DNA of 64,000 nucleotides from Hoeflea marina (GTDB lineage Bacteria > Pseudomonadota > Alphaproteobacteria > Rhizobiales > Rhizobiaceae), in the NCBI RefSeq assembly GCF_003182275.1, contig NZ_QGTR01000001.1:912215-976214 (forward strand), in the 5' to 3' direction. Below, one piece after another: positions 1 to 9,167 of this stretch. The position numbers and the translations under genes were made by a program. Within the stretch, counting starts at the first letter, position 1, and every line of letters begins with the position of its first letter. The notes beneath the pieces are model-generated. The model was not told where the DNA came from and searched no databases. It saw nothing but the letters and a program-made list of their open reading frames with translations.

Positions 1-1506
1 GACATCGGAGAAGCCGATCGTGCCGCTGTCGGTGAGGTCGCCCACAGGCGTCACCGGTTCGGTGACCGCCCCGGTGACGTCGGCCGTGTCGACGACCGGT
101 GCATCGTTGGTGCCGGTGATGGTGACGGTGACATCCTGGGTCACGCTCCCCGCCACCGCGCTGTCGTCGCTCAGCGTCACCGTGTAGGTGATGACAAGCT
201 GCTCGCCCGCCGCCAGGTAATCGAACTGGTCGGTGCCGGAATTGAAGCTCCACGCCACCGTGCCGGTGGTCGAGGCGCCGTCGATCAGCGCCGCGGCCAG
301 GCCGGGCGTGACGGTGAACATGCCGAGCAGGGCTGCCGCGTCCGGCAAACCGGCGATGTCACCGCTCGCCGCCACGCCGATGCCCGACACGGAGACGGTG
401 TCGCTGATGTCGACGTCGCGCACGTCGAATGCGCCCGACGTCTGCACCACGCCCTCGTCCTCGACAAGCGTTTCGGACACATCCGTCTGCGCAGTGATTT
501 CCGGAGCGTCGTTGGTGCCGGTGACGACGATGGTGACGATGCCGATCGACTGCGTCGGCAGATTGCCGCCGGTCAGGTTGACGTCGAAGGACAGCGTCAC
601 CGTTTCGCCGGCGGCCAGGAAATCCACCGCGCTGTTGGGAACCGCATAGGTCCAGTTGATGGTGCTGTCGCCATTGGCCGCCGGGCCGGTCGCAATGCCG
701 TCGGCATCCTCAAGCGAAAACCCTGCAAGCAGCGCATCGACCTGCCCGGGAGTGAGGACCAGGCCGCTGTCCAGCTGAGCCTCCACCAGCGTGCGCGTCG
801 CCACCTCGGCGCCGATTGTCAGGCCGTAGAACGTGTCGTTGAAGCTGATCGAACCGGTGGCCGGAGCCGCATCCTCGTCGACGCCGCCGACCGTGTCCGC
901 GCTCTCGACAAGGCCGCCCTCGAAGTCGCCGGCAATGAGGATGGCCTCGAAGTTGTCCACATCCGTGAAGCTTGCCGCACCCGTCTCCCCGAAGGACCCG
1001 GTGTCGTCACCGAGCAGCGCCAGCGTGGCCGGCCCCTCGCCACCGATACCGCCGCCTTCGCCGTCCTGGAATTGCGACCCCGACCCCGCCGGCGCCTGAG
1101 GGGCCACCGAATTGCTGCCCGCGGCGACGTCAAACCCGTTGGCATTCAGCGCCGCCACCAGCACATCACGCGGGATCTCCGTGTCGCCGACGACAAAGGT
1201 CGGAATGTCGAGCGCACCGCCGAGAATACGGATCTCTGAGCCGTCGGCCTGCACCAGGATCAGATCATCGCCATCGACCCTTATGTTCTCGAGCGACACA
1301 TTTGCGGACAGCAGCACCCGGTTTTGCGCGTCCGGTTCGATTTCGAGACGGACCGGCTCGACCGGCGGAGTGTTCTCCACTGGTCCTTGTCCGGCCGGCG
1401 CAACGCGGCCGCCCATGACTGCCTGGGCTACAACGACAACTTCATCCTTATTGGCAAGAAATTCTCGGCTTGAGTTGAATTCCGACAGGTCCTGTTCTTC
1501 GGTCAT
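1..1506 (-). CDS. VCBS-repeat adhesin, LapA-like, partial at 3' end
   Basis: N-terminal 502 residues of a large secreted surface protein; the C-terminus runs off the window. No Sec signal peptide is visible, as expected of a type I secretion substrate. Residues about 45-125 form a beta-rich hydrophilic module, followed by VAAG at 127-130 and a Gly/Ser/Pro-rich linker. From about residue 160 there are acidic VCBS/cadherin-like repeats with recurrent TGTNDAP motifs (two complete motifs in view) and LAAGE strands. This matches biofilm adhesins whose N-terminal retention module is cut by a LapG-type protease. The ATG at 1506 has a GGGAG ribosome site about 7 nt upstream. The matching T1SS operon and a LapG-like gene lie adjacent. 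Calcium binding and biofilm function are inferred from the family. Confidence 0.85.
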   Translation of the reverse strand, partial: MTEEQDLSEFNSSREFLANKDEVVVVAQAVMGGRVAPAGQGPVENTPPVEPVRLEIEPDAQNRVLLSANVSLENIRVDGDDLILVQADGSEIRILGGALDIPTFVVGDTEIPRDVLVAALNANGFDVAAGSNSVAPQAPAGSGSQFQDGEGGGIGGEGPATLALLGDDTGSFGETGAASFTDVDNFEAILIAGDFEGGLVESADTVGGVDEDAAPATGSISFNDTFYGLTIGAEVATRTLVEAQLDSGLVLTPGQVDALLAGFSLEDADGIATGPAANGDSTINWTYAVPNSAVDFLAAGETVTLSFDVNLTGGNLPTQSIGIVTIVVTGTNDAPEITAQTDVSETLVEDEGVVQTSGAFDVRDVDISDTVSVSGIGVAASGDIAGLPDAAALLGMFTVTPGLAAALIDGASTTGTVAWSFNSGTDQFDYLAAGEQLVITYTVTLSDDSAVAGSVTQDVTVTITGTNDAPVVDTADVTGAVTEPVTPVGDLTDSGTIGFSDV

Positions 1507-1805
1507 CGCAATACTCCCAGTTGCGCTGTTTTTAGAACCTTGGATTTGCTTGTACAAATAGTTTGTCAACGCACAAGCATAGACTTCTATGCCGATAACC
1601 AACATTATTTCATATAGTTAATGACAGGACATACAATCCTATGCCGTCACGTCCCAGCTCGACCGGGACCGTCCGAAGGGCGCCGCCCGGAACTCGATAA
1701 AATTTGAATCAAACCCACGAAAAAATGTGATTGATGCGTTAGTATTGTTCCTTTTCAAGGGCTTAAATAGTTTCGTGCAATGTGCAGCCATAACAGGGGC
1801 GGCAC
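1507..1805. other. Divergent promoter region, adhesin / protease
   Basis: About 300 nt separating the adhesin (leftward) from the LapG-like gene (rightward). It is AT-richer than its surroundings, particularly at 1550-1625 and 1695-1770, consistent with two divergent promoters. I see no gene, and no operator that I can name. Confidence 0.5.
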
Positions 1806-2774
1806 ATGAAGAGCAAAAAACATACTATTCTTGCGGCAATACTGCTCGTATATCTTGGGATGACTGCAAGCTCCCCTGCGAGGCCGCTGGCAGCAGTGGA
1901 TCAGGCCCCGCAGTCGCTGCCGGTCTTCGACATGATGGTCGCCCTGCCCGTTGCCGGCTTCTGGACAGTCCGGGCCGGCACCGAACAGAGAGCGCCCTTG
2001 TCGGCGATGGCGGCCGTCTCGCCCTATTTCGACCTGGTCGCGCTTCTCGGACCCGGCAACGATGCGGGGCAGCCGGCAGATCCCGCCCGGCCGACATACG
2101 GCGCGGCAGCGCCGGCCGCAGCATTCTCGGCGTTTGCGCCCGGACGCAATGTGAACCTATTCGGCGCCAGGCCGATCCGGTTTGGCGCCATACCGACAGG
2201 CAAGCGACTGGCACTCGAGATCCGCCGCGCCGCAAGCCTCGACCGCGGCATGCTCTGCGGCAGCGGGCGCTGCCCGGCGGAAGTTCGCGAGTTTGCGGAC
2301 AGGATTCCCCCCGCCGGGTCCGGTGTCGAGAGACTGGCGGCCGAAGTCAATCGTCAGGTCAACGCTCGCATCACCTATGCCGAGGACCGCAAGACCCATG
2401 CAATGACCGACCACTGGTCGCTGCCCGCCGAGACCATTGCCAGCGGCATGGGCGACTGCGAGGATTTCGCCGTGCTGAAGATGGGACTGATGGCCGAGCG
2501 CGGCATACCGATGGCGGACATGGCCGTCGTCGTGGTCAAGGATACGCGCCGCCGCCTCTATCACGCAGTGCTGGCCGTCAGTATGGATGGGGGCACGCTG
2601 ATCCTCGACAACATGCGAGACGAGAACCGGCACGACACCGATCTTCCCGATTACGCACCGCTGTTTGCCGTGGGTGGATCGGGCAATTACATCTTTGGCT
2701 ACACGCCGGCACAGAAGATCGAGATGGCGTCCACCGGCAATCTCGGCCAGGTGGCTCCCGGCGCCGGGTTCTGA
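1806..2774 (+). CDS. LapG-like transglutaminase-like cysteine protease (BTLCP, PF06035)
   Basis: A 322-residue exported protein with a signal peptide (KSKK then a hydrophobic stretch, about 1-30). The catalytic triad of the bacterial transglutaminase-like cysteine proteinase family is intact: Cys218 in MGDCEDFA, His253 in RLYHAVLAV and Asp268 in LILDNM, with the upstream conserved WSLP at 204-207. In Pseudomonas, LapG of this family cuts LapA-type adhesins at a di-alanine site when the receptor LapD does not sequester it. Its position beside an adhesin and T1SS suggests that substrate here. It is longer than LapG (about 230 aa) because of an N-terminal Ala/Pro-rich extension of roughly 100 residues. 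A GGGGCGG ribosome site precedes the ATG. No LapD gene is in the window. Confidence 0.85.
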   Translation: MKSKKHTILAAILLVYLGMTASSPARPLAAVDQAPQSLPVFDMMVALPVAGFWTVRAGTEQRAPLSAMAAVSPYFDLVALLGPGNDAGQPADPARPTYGAAAPAAAFSAFAPGRNVNLFGARPIRFGAIPTGKRLALEIRRAASLDRGMLCGSGRCPAEVREFADRIPPAGSGVERLAAEVNRQVNARITYAEDRKTHAMTDHWSLPAETIASGMGDCEDFAVLKMGLMAERGIPMADMAVVVVKDTRRRLYHAVLAVSMDGGTLILDNMRDENRHDTDLPDYAPLFAVGGSGNYIFGYTPAQKIEMASTGNLGQVAPGAGF

Positions 2775-2776
2775 CC

Positions 2777-3361
2777 TCAGGGGGTGACATAGGCCAGGAT
2801 CATGCCGGCGTCGTTGACCGACGCCAGCACCATGTTGAGCCTGCCGCGGGCCCGCCGCTCGCCAATGCCGATGGCAAAGCCTGCCACCACCGGCCGGCCG
2901 GGCTCTGCCTGCAGCCTGGAGAGAACCTCGCCGATCTGCACGTCCAGCGACAGCACCATGCTCCTGAGCACGTCGGCGTCAGCCACACCCGAAAAATGCT
3001 GCTGAATGAAACGGAAGAAGGCCTGATTGTAGCGCACGATGCGCTTGTCGTCTGTCAGCAGAAAGGCGGGCGCGGGGCTTGCCAGCACCAGCGCGAAGGC
3101 ACGCTCGCGGCTGTTGACCCTCTCGAGATCGCGCAGCCGCGAGACCAGGTCATTGGCTACCGCCGAGCGGACCCGCGAACTGAACCCCGCCTCGGAAAGG
3201 ACCTCGCCCTCGATCCGGTCGAAATAGGCGCCCACGGAGATTCCCTGTCGCCGCGTGATGTCCTCAATGGCGGACCAGAATATGTTCTCGAGCCGGATAC
3301 CGCGCCGGGCGCCGCGGGAATTGACCGCGCGGAAATGCGGTGTGGCATAATTCGAGGTCAT
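2777..3361 (-). CDS. Ribbon-helix-helix (RHH_4) protein with PAS-like domain
   Basis: 194 residues. Residues about 15-55 (GIRLENIFWSAIEDI, then GISVGAYFDRIEGE) resemble the RHH_4 ribbon-helix-helix DNA-binding family common in alphaproteobacteria. Residues about 85-185 have the look of a PAS/sensor fold (PAFLLTDDKRIVRYNQAF). It is the last gene of the TolC-ABC-HlyD group, 46 nt after the hlyD stop, with a GGGAGGG ribosome site, and it converges with the protease gene at a 2-nt gap. I infer that it regulates the adhesin/T1SS locus; the signal it senses is unknown. The RHH part is confident, the PAS call less so. Confidence 0.65.
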   Translation of the reverse strand: MTSNYATPHFRAVNSRGARRGIRLENIFWSAIEDITRRQGISVGAYFDRIEGEVLSEAGFSSRVRSAVANDLVSRLRDLERVNSRERAFALVLASPAPAFLLTDDKRIVRYNQAFFRFIQQHFSGVADADVLRSMVLSLDVQIGEVLSRLQAEPGRPVVAGFAIGIGERRARGRLNMVLASVNDAGMILAYVTP

Positions 3362-3407
3362 CTATCGGCCCTCCCGGCCAGGCGGAGATCACTCGGGCGC
3401 ATGGGTG

Positions 3408-4700
3408 TCATCGCTCGGTCATCGCCTCGTATCTTGCCTTGTTGAAGGGCTTGACGAGATAGTCGAGGACGGTCTTGTCGCCAGTGATGATCTCGACGGT
3501 TGCGACCATGCCGGGTCGGATTGCGTGCACCTTGCCGTTCTTGCCGATCTTTGAATCACCCGTCTGCACCAGCACCTCATAGTAGGTCTCGCCGGTCTTG
3601 GCATCGACCAGGCTGTCGGCGGAGACGGTCGACACCTTGCCCTCGAGGCCGCCGAAGATGGAGAAGTCATAGGCCGAGATCTTGACCAGCGCGCGCTGGC
3701 CGGGCTGCACGAAGGCCACGTCCCTGGGCGAGATCCGGGCCTCCACCAGCAGCGTCTCGGTCACGGGAACCACCCCGGCAACCACCGCGCCCGGCTGCAG
3801 GAAGGCGCCGATGGTGTTGACGTCGAGCGTGTTGATGATGCCGTCGACCGGCGAGACCACGTCGGTGCGCCGCACCCGGTCGGAAGCGCCGCTGATGGTG
3901 GCCTGCAGAACCCCGAGTTCGGCCAGCGTCTGGCTGAGTTCGCGCCGCGCCTCGACCCTGAACTGCAGCTTGAGCTCCTCGATCTGCAGCTGCGCCTCCT
4001 TGAGCTGCGATTCCAGCCGGAACAGGCTCTGCGCGATGGCGTCGCGCTGGCCCTGCTGCTGCACCATCTCGCGGTCGAGCCTGAGCAGGTTGATCTCCGG
4101 ATGGATGCCGCGCTTGACCAGCGGCGCGATCTGGTCGCGCTCGGCCTGCATGGCGGCGATCAGCCGGTCGAGATTGGCTATGCTGGTGCGCGCCTCGTCG
4201 ATCTCCTGCCGGCGCTGGTCGCGCCGCGCCTCCAGAACCGAGGCCTTGTTGGTGAAGCCGTCGCGGCGCGCGGCCAGCAGCAGCGCCTCGTTGCGGCAGA
4301 TGTCCGAGGAGATCGCCCGCGCCTCCTCGGGGCAGGCGAATTCCTTGCCGAAGAGATCGTCGATCTCGATCTCCAGCCGCGCGATCGTCGCCCGCGCCGC
4401 ATCCGACTTCGTCTGGGATTCCCCCAGCGACGATTTGGTGCTGGTGTCGTCGAGCCGGACCAGCAGCTGCCCCTTTCTCACCGTCTCGCCGAGCTTGACG
4501 GCAATCTCCTGCACCACGCCGGGCTCGCTCGCCTGCACGATCTGGGTCTTCGACAGCGGGATCACCTTGCCGTCGCCGCGCGCGATCTCCTCGACATGGG
4601 CAAAGGCCGACCAGCCCAGAAACAGCGTCAGCGTCAGCACGCAGCCGAACAGGATCGCCTGGGCCGCAAGCGGCGGATGGTCGGCGGAATCCGACCTCAT
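3408..4700 (-). CDS. HlyD-family T1SS membrane fusion protein
   Basis: 430 residues. A single N-terminal membrane segment (about residues 13-30, ILFGCVLTLTLFLGW) is followed by the biotinyl-lipoyl-like half (GDGKVIPLSKTQIVQ), a long coiled-coil hairpin (about 95-275, rich in Arg/Glu/Leu) and the returning beta-barrel part (VSPVDGIINTL, then the RPGMVATVEIITG motif near the C-terminus). This is the TIGR01843-type periplasmic adaptor linking the inner-membrane ABC exporter to TolC. Its ATG overlaps the stop of the ABC gene by 4 bp (ATGA), indicating translational coupling. It probably exports the adjacent VCBS adhesin. Confidence 0.93.
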   Translation of the reverse strand: MRSDSADHPPLAAQAILFGCVLTLTLFLGWSAFAHVEEIARGDGKVIPLSKTQIVQASEPGVVQEIAVKLGETVRKGQLLVRLDDTSTKSSLGESQTKSDAARATIARLEIEIDDLFGKEFACPEEARAISSDICRNEALLLAARRDGFTNKASVLEARRDQRRQEIDEARTSIANLDRLIAAMQAERDQIAPLVKRGIHPEINLLRLDREMVQQQGQRDAIAQSLFRLESQLKEAQLQIEELKLQFRVEARRELSQTLAELGVLQATISGASDRVRRTDVVSPVDGIINTLDVNTIGAFLQPGAVVAGVVPVTETLLVEARISPRDVAFVQPGQRALVKISAYDFSIFGGLEGKVSTVSADSLVDAKTGETYYEVLVQTGDSKIGKNGKVHAIRPGMVATVEIITGDKTVLDYLVKPFNKARYEAMTER

Positions 4701-6808
4701 GCCACGGCCTTCTGCTGCAGCGCCTGGATGACACGGTCCCGCGGGCCGTCGGCGATGACGCGGCCGTTGTCGATGACGATCAGCCGCTCGACCAGTTCCA
4801 GCATCGAGTGCCGGTGCGTCGAGATGATCACCGTCGTCTCCCGGTCGAAGACGTCGCGCAGGCTCTGGATCAGCTGCCGCTCGCTGGCCAGATCCATCGC
4901 CCCCGAGGGCTCGTCCAGGAACACGATCTTCGGCTTGCACAACAGCAGCCGGGCAATGGCCACCGACTGCTTCTGACCGCTCGACAGGTTGCAGCCGTTC
5001 TCGCCCACCGGCATGTCGAAGCCGCGCGGATGCCGGGTGACGAAGCGGTCGATGCCGGTCAGCCGAGACACCGCGATCAGATCCTCGTCGCTGGCCCGCG
5101 GCGCCGCCATCAGCAGGTTGTCCTTGAGCGAGCCCGAGAACAGGTCGCTCGACTGCCCGGCAAAGGCCACCGCGGCACGCACCTCGGCGGGATGGAACTG
5201 GCTCACATCCACGCCCTCGAACAGGATCTTGCCCTCGGCGGCGACATAGAGCCGCGACAGCAGCCGACCCAGCGTCGTCTTGCCCGAGCCGATGCGGCCG
5301 ATGATCCCAACCCGCTCGCCAGCCCGGATCGAGAAGCTCACCCCGTCGAGCGCGTTCTGGTCCGAGTTCGGATAGCGGAACACCACCTGCTCGAAGCGCA
5401 CATCGCCGCTGGCGATCGTCCGGTTGACGAAGCCGGTCGCCGTCGGCGTGTCCTCGGGCTGGTCCATGATCCTGTCGAGGATCTTCAGCGACAGCATCGC
5501 CTGGCGCATCCGCGCCAGCGTCATCGCCAGCTGCCCAAGCGGCGCCACCGCCCTGCCCGACAGCGTCACCGAGGCGATGATGGCCCCCGTGGTCACCAGC
5601 CCCTGGTCGAACAGATAGGCGCCGAAGACGATGATCGCCACCGTCACCACCTGCTGCACCAGCTGCGTGGCGTTGGACGCCATCGAGGAGACCGACTTGA
5701 TGCGCTCGGACGTGTTGGACGAGTTGATGCACAGCTCGCGCCAGCGCTTGAGCATCGCCCCCTCGGCGCGCAGGCTCTTGATGGTCTCCCCGGTGGCGAT
5801 CGTCTCCACCAGCAGCGCCTGGCGCAGCGCCGATTCATTGGCGGCCGCGGCCACCCGACGCGAGATCATCTGCTGCGCGATCAGGCCGATGGCGATGACG
5901 ATGATCACCGCCGCCAGCGGCACCAGAGAAAGCCAGCCGGCAATGGCGAAGATGGCGAGCACGAAGACGAAGATGAACGCCGTGTCGATCAGCGTCGCAA
6001 TCGTGCTCGAGGTGAAGAACTCGCGCACGAACTCGTACTGCGTCACCCGGCTGGCATATTCCCCCGTCGACATCGCCCGCGCCGACAGCGACGTGCTCAT
6101 CACCTTCTCGAAGATCTTCATCGCCAGCTTCAGGTCGATCTTGCGCCCGGTGTAGTCGATCAGCGCCGCCCGTGCCGTCTTGAGCAGGAAGTCCATCACG
6201 AAGGCGATCATCACCCCGGTGGCGAGAACCCACAGCGTCGAGATGGCGGCGTTGGGCAGAACCCGGTCATAGACATTCATCACGAACAGCGGCGAGGCCA
6301 GCGCCAGCAGGTTGATGAACAGCGCGCCCAGACCAAGCTTGACATAGGAGCGCCAGAACGGCCTGACCGCGCTCGACAGCCAGTGCGGCGTCTCGATCCG
6401 GCCCGAACTGGCAAGGCCGATGTCGGCGGCATCGTTGAGATAGATCTTCTCGAACGACCAGAACGCCGCATGCTCCCGATCGCCGATCAGGCCGGGATCG
6501 AAAACCGCCCGGCCGCCGGCCTGCCCGGCATCGATGCAGACGAGTTCGCCCGCCTCCGTCTCGTCGACGATGACCGCATACCCGCCGCCGCCCAGATGCA
6601 GGATCCCAGGAAGCTGGACATTGCCCCTGACCAGGTCGCGGGCGCGGCCTTCGACCACGTGCAGCCCGTGCCGCCGCGCCAGCGTCTCCAGAACCTCGAT
6701 GCCGGGCTCGACCAGGTCGTCGGGCGGCATCGAGGCAAACAGCACGCTGTCGGACCCGGACCGCTCGAAGGCGAGGCTGATCTGCCGGAACGCTTCACGG
6801 AAATTCAT
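4697..6808 (-). CDS. T1SS ABC transporter with degenerate C39-like domain (LapB/LssB type)
   Basis: 703 residues. Residues 1-135 are a C39-peptidase-like domain that lacks the catalytic Cys near its N-terminus, so it is a substrate-docking domain rather than a protease; this is typical of exporters of RTX/VCBS adhesins. The six-helix transmembrane domain spans about 155-440. The ATPase domain has Walker A GRIGSGKT at 504-511, signature LSSGQ at 608-612, Walker B IVFLDE at 628-633 and the H-loop His665. It lies 47 nt downstream of the TolC gene and overlaps hlyD. Family TIGR03375. The likely cargo is the adhesin at the left edge. Confidence 0.95.
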   Translation of the reverse strand: MNFREAFRQISLAFERSGSDSVLFASMPPDDLVEPGIEVLETLARRHGLHVVEGRARDLVRGNVQLPGILHLGGGGYAVIVDETEAGELVCIDAGQAGGRAVFDPGLIGDREHAAFWSFEKIYLNDAADIGLASSGRIETPHWLSSAVRPFWRSYVKLGLGALFINLLALASPLFVMNVYDRVLPNAAISTLWVLATGVMIAFVMDFLLKTARAALIDYTGRKIDLKLAMKIFEKVMSTSLSARAMSTGEYASRVTQYEFVREFFTSSTIATLIDTAFIFVFVLAIFAIAGWLSLVPLAAVIIVIAIGLIAQQMISRRVAAAANESALRQALLVETIATGETIKSLRAEGAMLKRWRELCINSSNTSERIKSVSSMASNATQLVQQVVTVAIIVFGAYLFDQGLVTTGAIIASVTLSGRAVAPLGQLAMTLARMRQAMLSLKILDRIMDQPEDTPTATGFVNRTIASGDVRFEQVVFRYPNSDQNALDGVSFSIRAGERVGIIGRIGSGKTTLGRLLSRLYVAAEGKILFEGVDVSQFHPAEVRAAVAFAGQSSDLFSGSLKDNLLMAAPRASDEDLIAVSRLTGIDRFVTRHPRGFDMPVGENGCNLSSGQKQSVAIARLLLCKPKIVFLDEPSGAMDLASERQLIQSLRDVFDRETTVIISTHRHSMLELVERLIVIDNGRVIADGPRDRVIQALQQKAVA

Positions 6809-6855
6809 GGCGCCTTCCTGTGGGTGATCGCATGCCGGCCAGTCGCCACCGGCCC

Positions 6856-8289
6856 TCAGCGCCGGATGGTCGCCAGCAGGTCGAGAGGCCCGTCGGCAAC
6901 CTGCCGCGAGGGAATCCGCGCATACACCGGCTCCGGCGCATCCGCAGGCGCCTTGAAGGCCTCGCGCGCATAGGGCTCGGCCTGTTCGACCGGATTGAGC
7001 TTGAGGGTCTCCACCAGCACTCCCATCGCCGCCAGCAGCTGGTAGTCCGCAAACCGCGAGGCGTACTGCGTCGTCTTGGCCAGCACGTCGGAGTTGAAGC
7101 GGGTGTTCTGGGCGCTCAGCACGTCGAGCAGCGAGCGGTCGCCGACCCGGAACTGGTCGCGATAGGCCGAGACCAGCGCCATGTTCGAGGCGGTCTGCTC
7201 GCGCAGCGTCGCCGCCTGCTCGGCCCGCTTGGTCTTGCGGTTCCACGCCGACAGGATGGACTCGGTCACTTCGCGATGGGCAAGCACCAGGTTCTGCCGC
7301 GCCTCCCCGGCGCGCCGGATCCGCTCCTGCTCGGCCGACTGGTCGCGGCCGCCGCGATAGAGATTCCACCGCGCCACGACCTTGGCCTCGAGATCAGAGG
7401 TCCGCCCCTCGGCGCCGTCGATGTCGCTGCCAACCCGGGCGCGCGCCTCGAAGGAGACCGTCGGCAGATAGGCCGCGCGCGCGCCGCGCACCATCGCGTC
7501 GGACGCATCCGCGTCGGCCCCGGCCGCCGCAATCCGCGGGCTCTTCGACCGCGCCTGCTCCACGGCCGCGTCGGCGCTGCGCGGCAGCGCCCGGCTCAGC
7601 GACGGCGGCTGGTCCGCCGAGCGCAGCGGCACCCCAACCAGCCGGGCAAAGCGGATCCGCGCCTCCTCCAGATCTTCCTCGGCTTCCTTGAGCCGAGCCC
7701 GCGCCGACAGCAGACGCTCGCGACCCTGGGTGCGGTCGGCGCTCGTCAGCGTGCCGCCGCTCACGCCGGCGGAAATGTCATCGACAATGCCCGAAAGCAC
7801 ACCGGCATTCTGCCGGGCGATCGCCACGATCTCGGCCTGCAGCAGGATCTCGAAATACTCCTGCGACACCGCAAGCGCGATCGCCTCGGAGCGCTCCAGA
7901 ACCCGGAACGAGGCGCCGTCAACACGCGCCGCCTGCCGCTCCAGTTCCGAGCGCCGGGCCCCGCCGTCAAACAGCGTCTGACGCAGCGTCAGCCCGGCAT
8001 CGCCGATGTCCAGAGACTCGTCGTCCGTCCCAAGCCGCCGACGCGCCGGCGTGTCCAGCAGACGACCCCCGGCCGAAGCCTCCAGATCAAGCGTCGGAAG
8101 ATAAAGTCCGCGCGCCTGGCGAAGCTCGAACTCGACAGCCTCACGGTTCTCAGCCGCAGCCAGAACCTCCGGGTTCGACCCCAAGGCCTCCGAAACCGCT
8201 TCCTTCAACGACATGGCCAGCGAAGGTCCGGAAAAGCATGCCGACAACGCGGAGGACAAACACACGAGCACCACTGCCTTCTTGAGCAT
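6856..8289 (-). CDS. TolC-family outer membrane protein of the T1SS
   Basis: 477 residues. A signal peptide (LKKAVVLVCLSSALSACF) may carry a lipobox-like SAC, then come two long amphipathic helical repeats typical of TolC/LapE channels (LRQTLFDGGARRSELERQ at about 130; RWNLYRGGRDQSAEQERI at about 315). The C-terminus mentions no extra domain. I chose the ATG at 8289 over an in-frame start 36 nt upstream because GGGGAG lies about 7 nt before it and the signal peptide then begins correctly. It is the first gene of the exporter operon; its promoter must lie in the AT-rich sequence to the right. Confidence 0.92.
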   Translation of the reverse strand: MLKKAVVLVCLSSALSACFSGPSLAMSLKEAVSEALGSNPEVLAAAENREAVEFELRQARGLYLPTLDLEASAGGRLLDTPARRRLGTDDESLDIGDAGLTLRQTLFDGGARRSELERQAARVDGASFRVLERSEAIALAVSQEYFEILLQAEIVAIARQNAGVLSGIVDDISAGVSGGTLTSADRTQGRERLLSARARLKEAEEDLEEARIRFARLVGVPLRSADQPPSLSRALPRSADAAVEQARSKSPRIAAAGADADASDAMVRGARAAYLPTVSFEARARVGSDIDGAEGRTSDLEAKVVARWNLYRGGRDQSAEQERIRRAGEARQNLVLAHREVTESILSAWNRKTKRAEQAATLREQTASNMALVSAYRDQFRVGDRSLLDVLSAQNTRFNSDVLAKTTQYASRFADYQLLAAMGVLVETLKLNPVEQAEPYAREAFKAPADAPEPVYARIPSRQVADGPLDLLATIRR

Positions 8290-9167
8290 GCAAGCTCCCC
8301 ACCAATTCGCACGCATCGCGCGCAACTACTGCACTGTCCCGAAATCGCACATTTGAACGCGACGATCAACTTCAACATCTCGCCGCTTTATGGAAAAAGT
8401 CAAATTTCTTAAGGCTTGTTACATGTTCGCATCAATCAAAAAAGAAAACTGGATCAAGAACGGGCAGTCCCCAAGGACGGTTTAAAAAAATAAATTATAA
8501 TATACAACCAATTTCACTATACACCGACAGAAAATTGAGTCGAAAAAGGCTCACATAATATTTTATACATAAATCTATTTATACAAATTTAAATATGACG
8601 ATATATTTAATTGATTTGCGGCAGCAGGGTATCCGGCGTGAATATTCACTCTAACTACGATGCGATTTGAATGTGAGGGGCGCTAAAACGAATGTATAGT
8701 GGTCATAAAATCATCTTGTTACTTGCGCCTCGACATGGGCTACCTCTCTAAAAATTACGTGCATTTCCCTATCCTTATGGAGCACACGTGCAGGAGGCGA
8801 GCGCTCCGGAGCAGCATTGCGCTATGTATGGCCGACATGGATCGCCCATTCCGGTCCCCCTGCCTTCGGCTTGATCAGCGCGGACCCTTGGCCGGAGCCA
8901 AACAGCACCCAAGTAAAGTCGGAAATCAACTATGGATTGAAGGCAAGAATTCCGGGCTGGTCAAATAATCATTGTCGGGCTTTTATTTGCCGGTGGTCTT
9001 GCGGCGGTACGGCGAATCCCGGCTTCGGCGACCGCACCTCGATAATCCCTGAGGGAGACCGTTGGCCGCTCGCGGGAGGGAATCTGCGCACGACGTGAGC
9101 CCCATCGTCGCGGGGGAGCGTTGCAAAGCTGGGCGGGGGCTGCAGTTTCCCCGCAAGCTGAAGCACC
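8290..9167. other. Long AT-rich intergenic region with weak ORFs
   Basis: About 880 nt with no recognised gene. Bases 8380-8700 are strikingly AT-rich against the roughly 64 % GC surroundings, with runs such as TTTATACATAAAT. Short plus-strand ORFs (8699-8968 and 8817-9098) look like nothing I know and lack a convincing ribosome site. The region holds the promoter of the leftward exporter operon and the 3' end of the siderophore operon. It could be a remnant of transferred DNA or an AT-rich regulatory region of the kind bound by nucleoid proteins. Confidence 0.45.

Noticed and set aside
1084-1092. Alternative adhesin cleavage site APAG at residues 139-142
   Set aside because: It lacks a di-alanine; VAAG at 127-130 fits the LapG pattern better.
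1727-3445. Long plus-strand frame overlapping the LapG-like gene
   Set aside because: Arg-rich out-of-frame translation; the LapG frame has a signal peptide and catalytic triad.
4808-6973. 721-codon plus-strand frame opposite the ABC exporter
   Set aside because: Antisense shadow of a high-GC gene: Arg/His/Gln-rich, no domain, no ribosome site; the minus strand encodes a perfect ABC transporter.
8699-9098. Two short plus-strand frames in the AT-rich gap
   Set aside because: No recognised family and no good ribosome site; kept only as part of the intergenic description.
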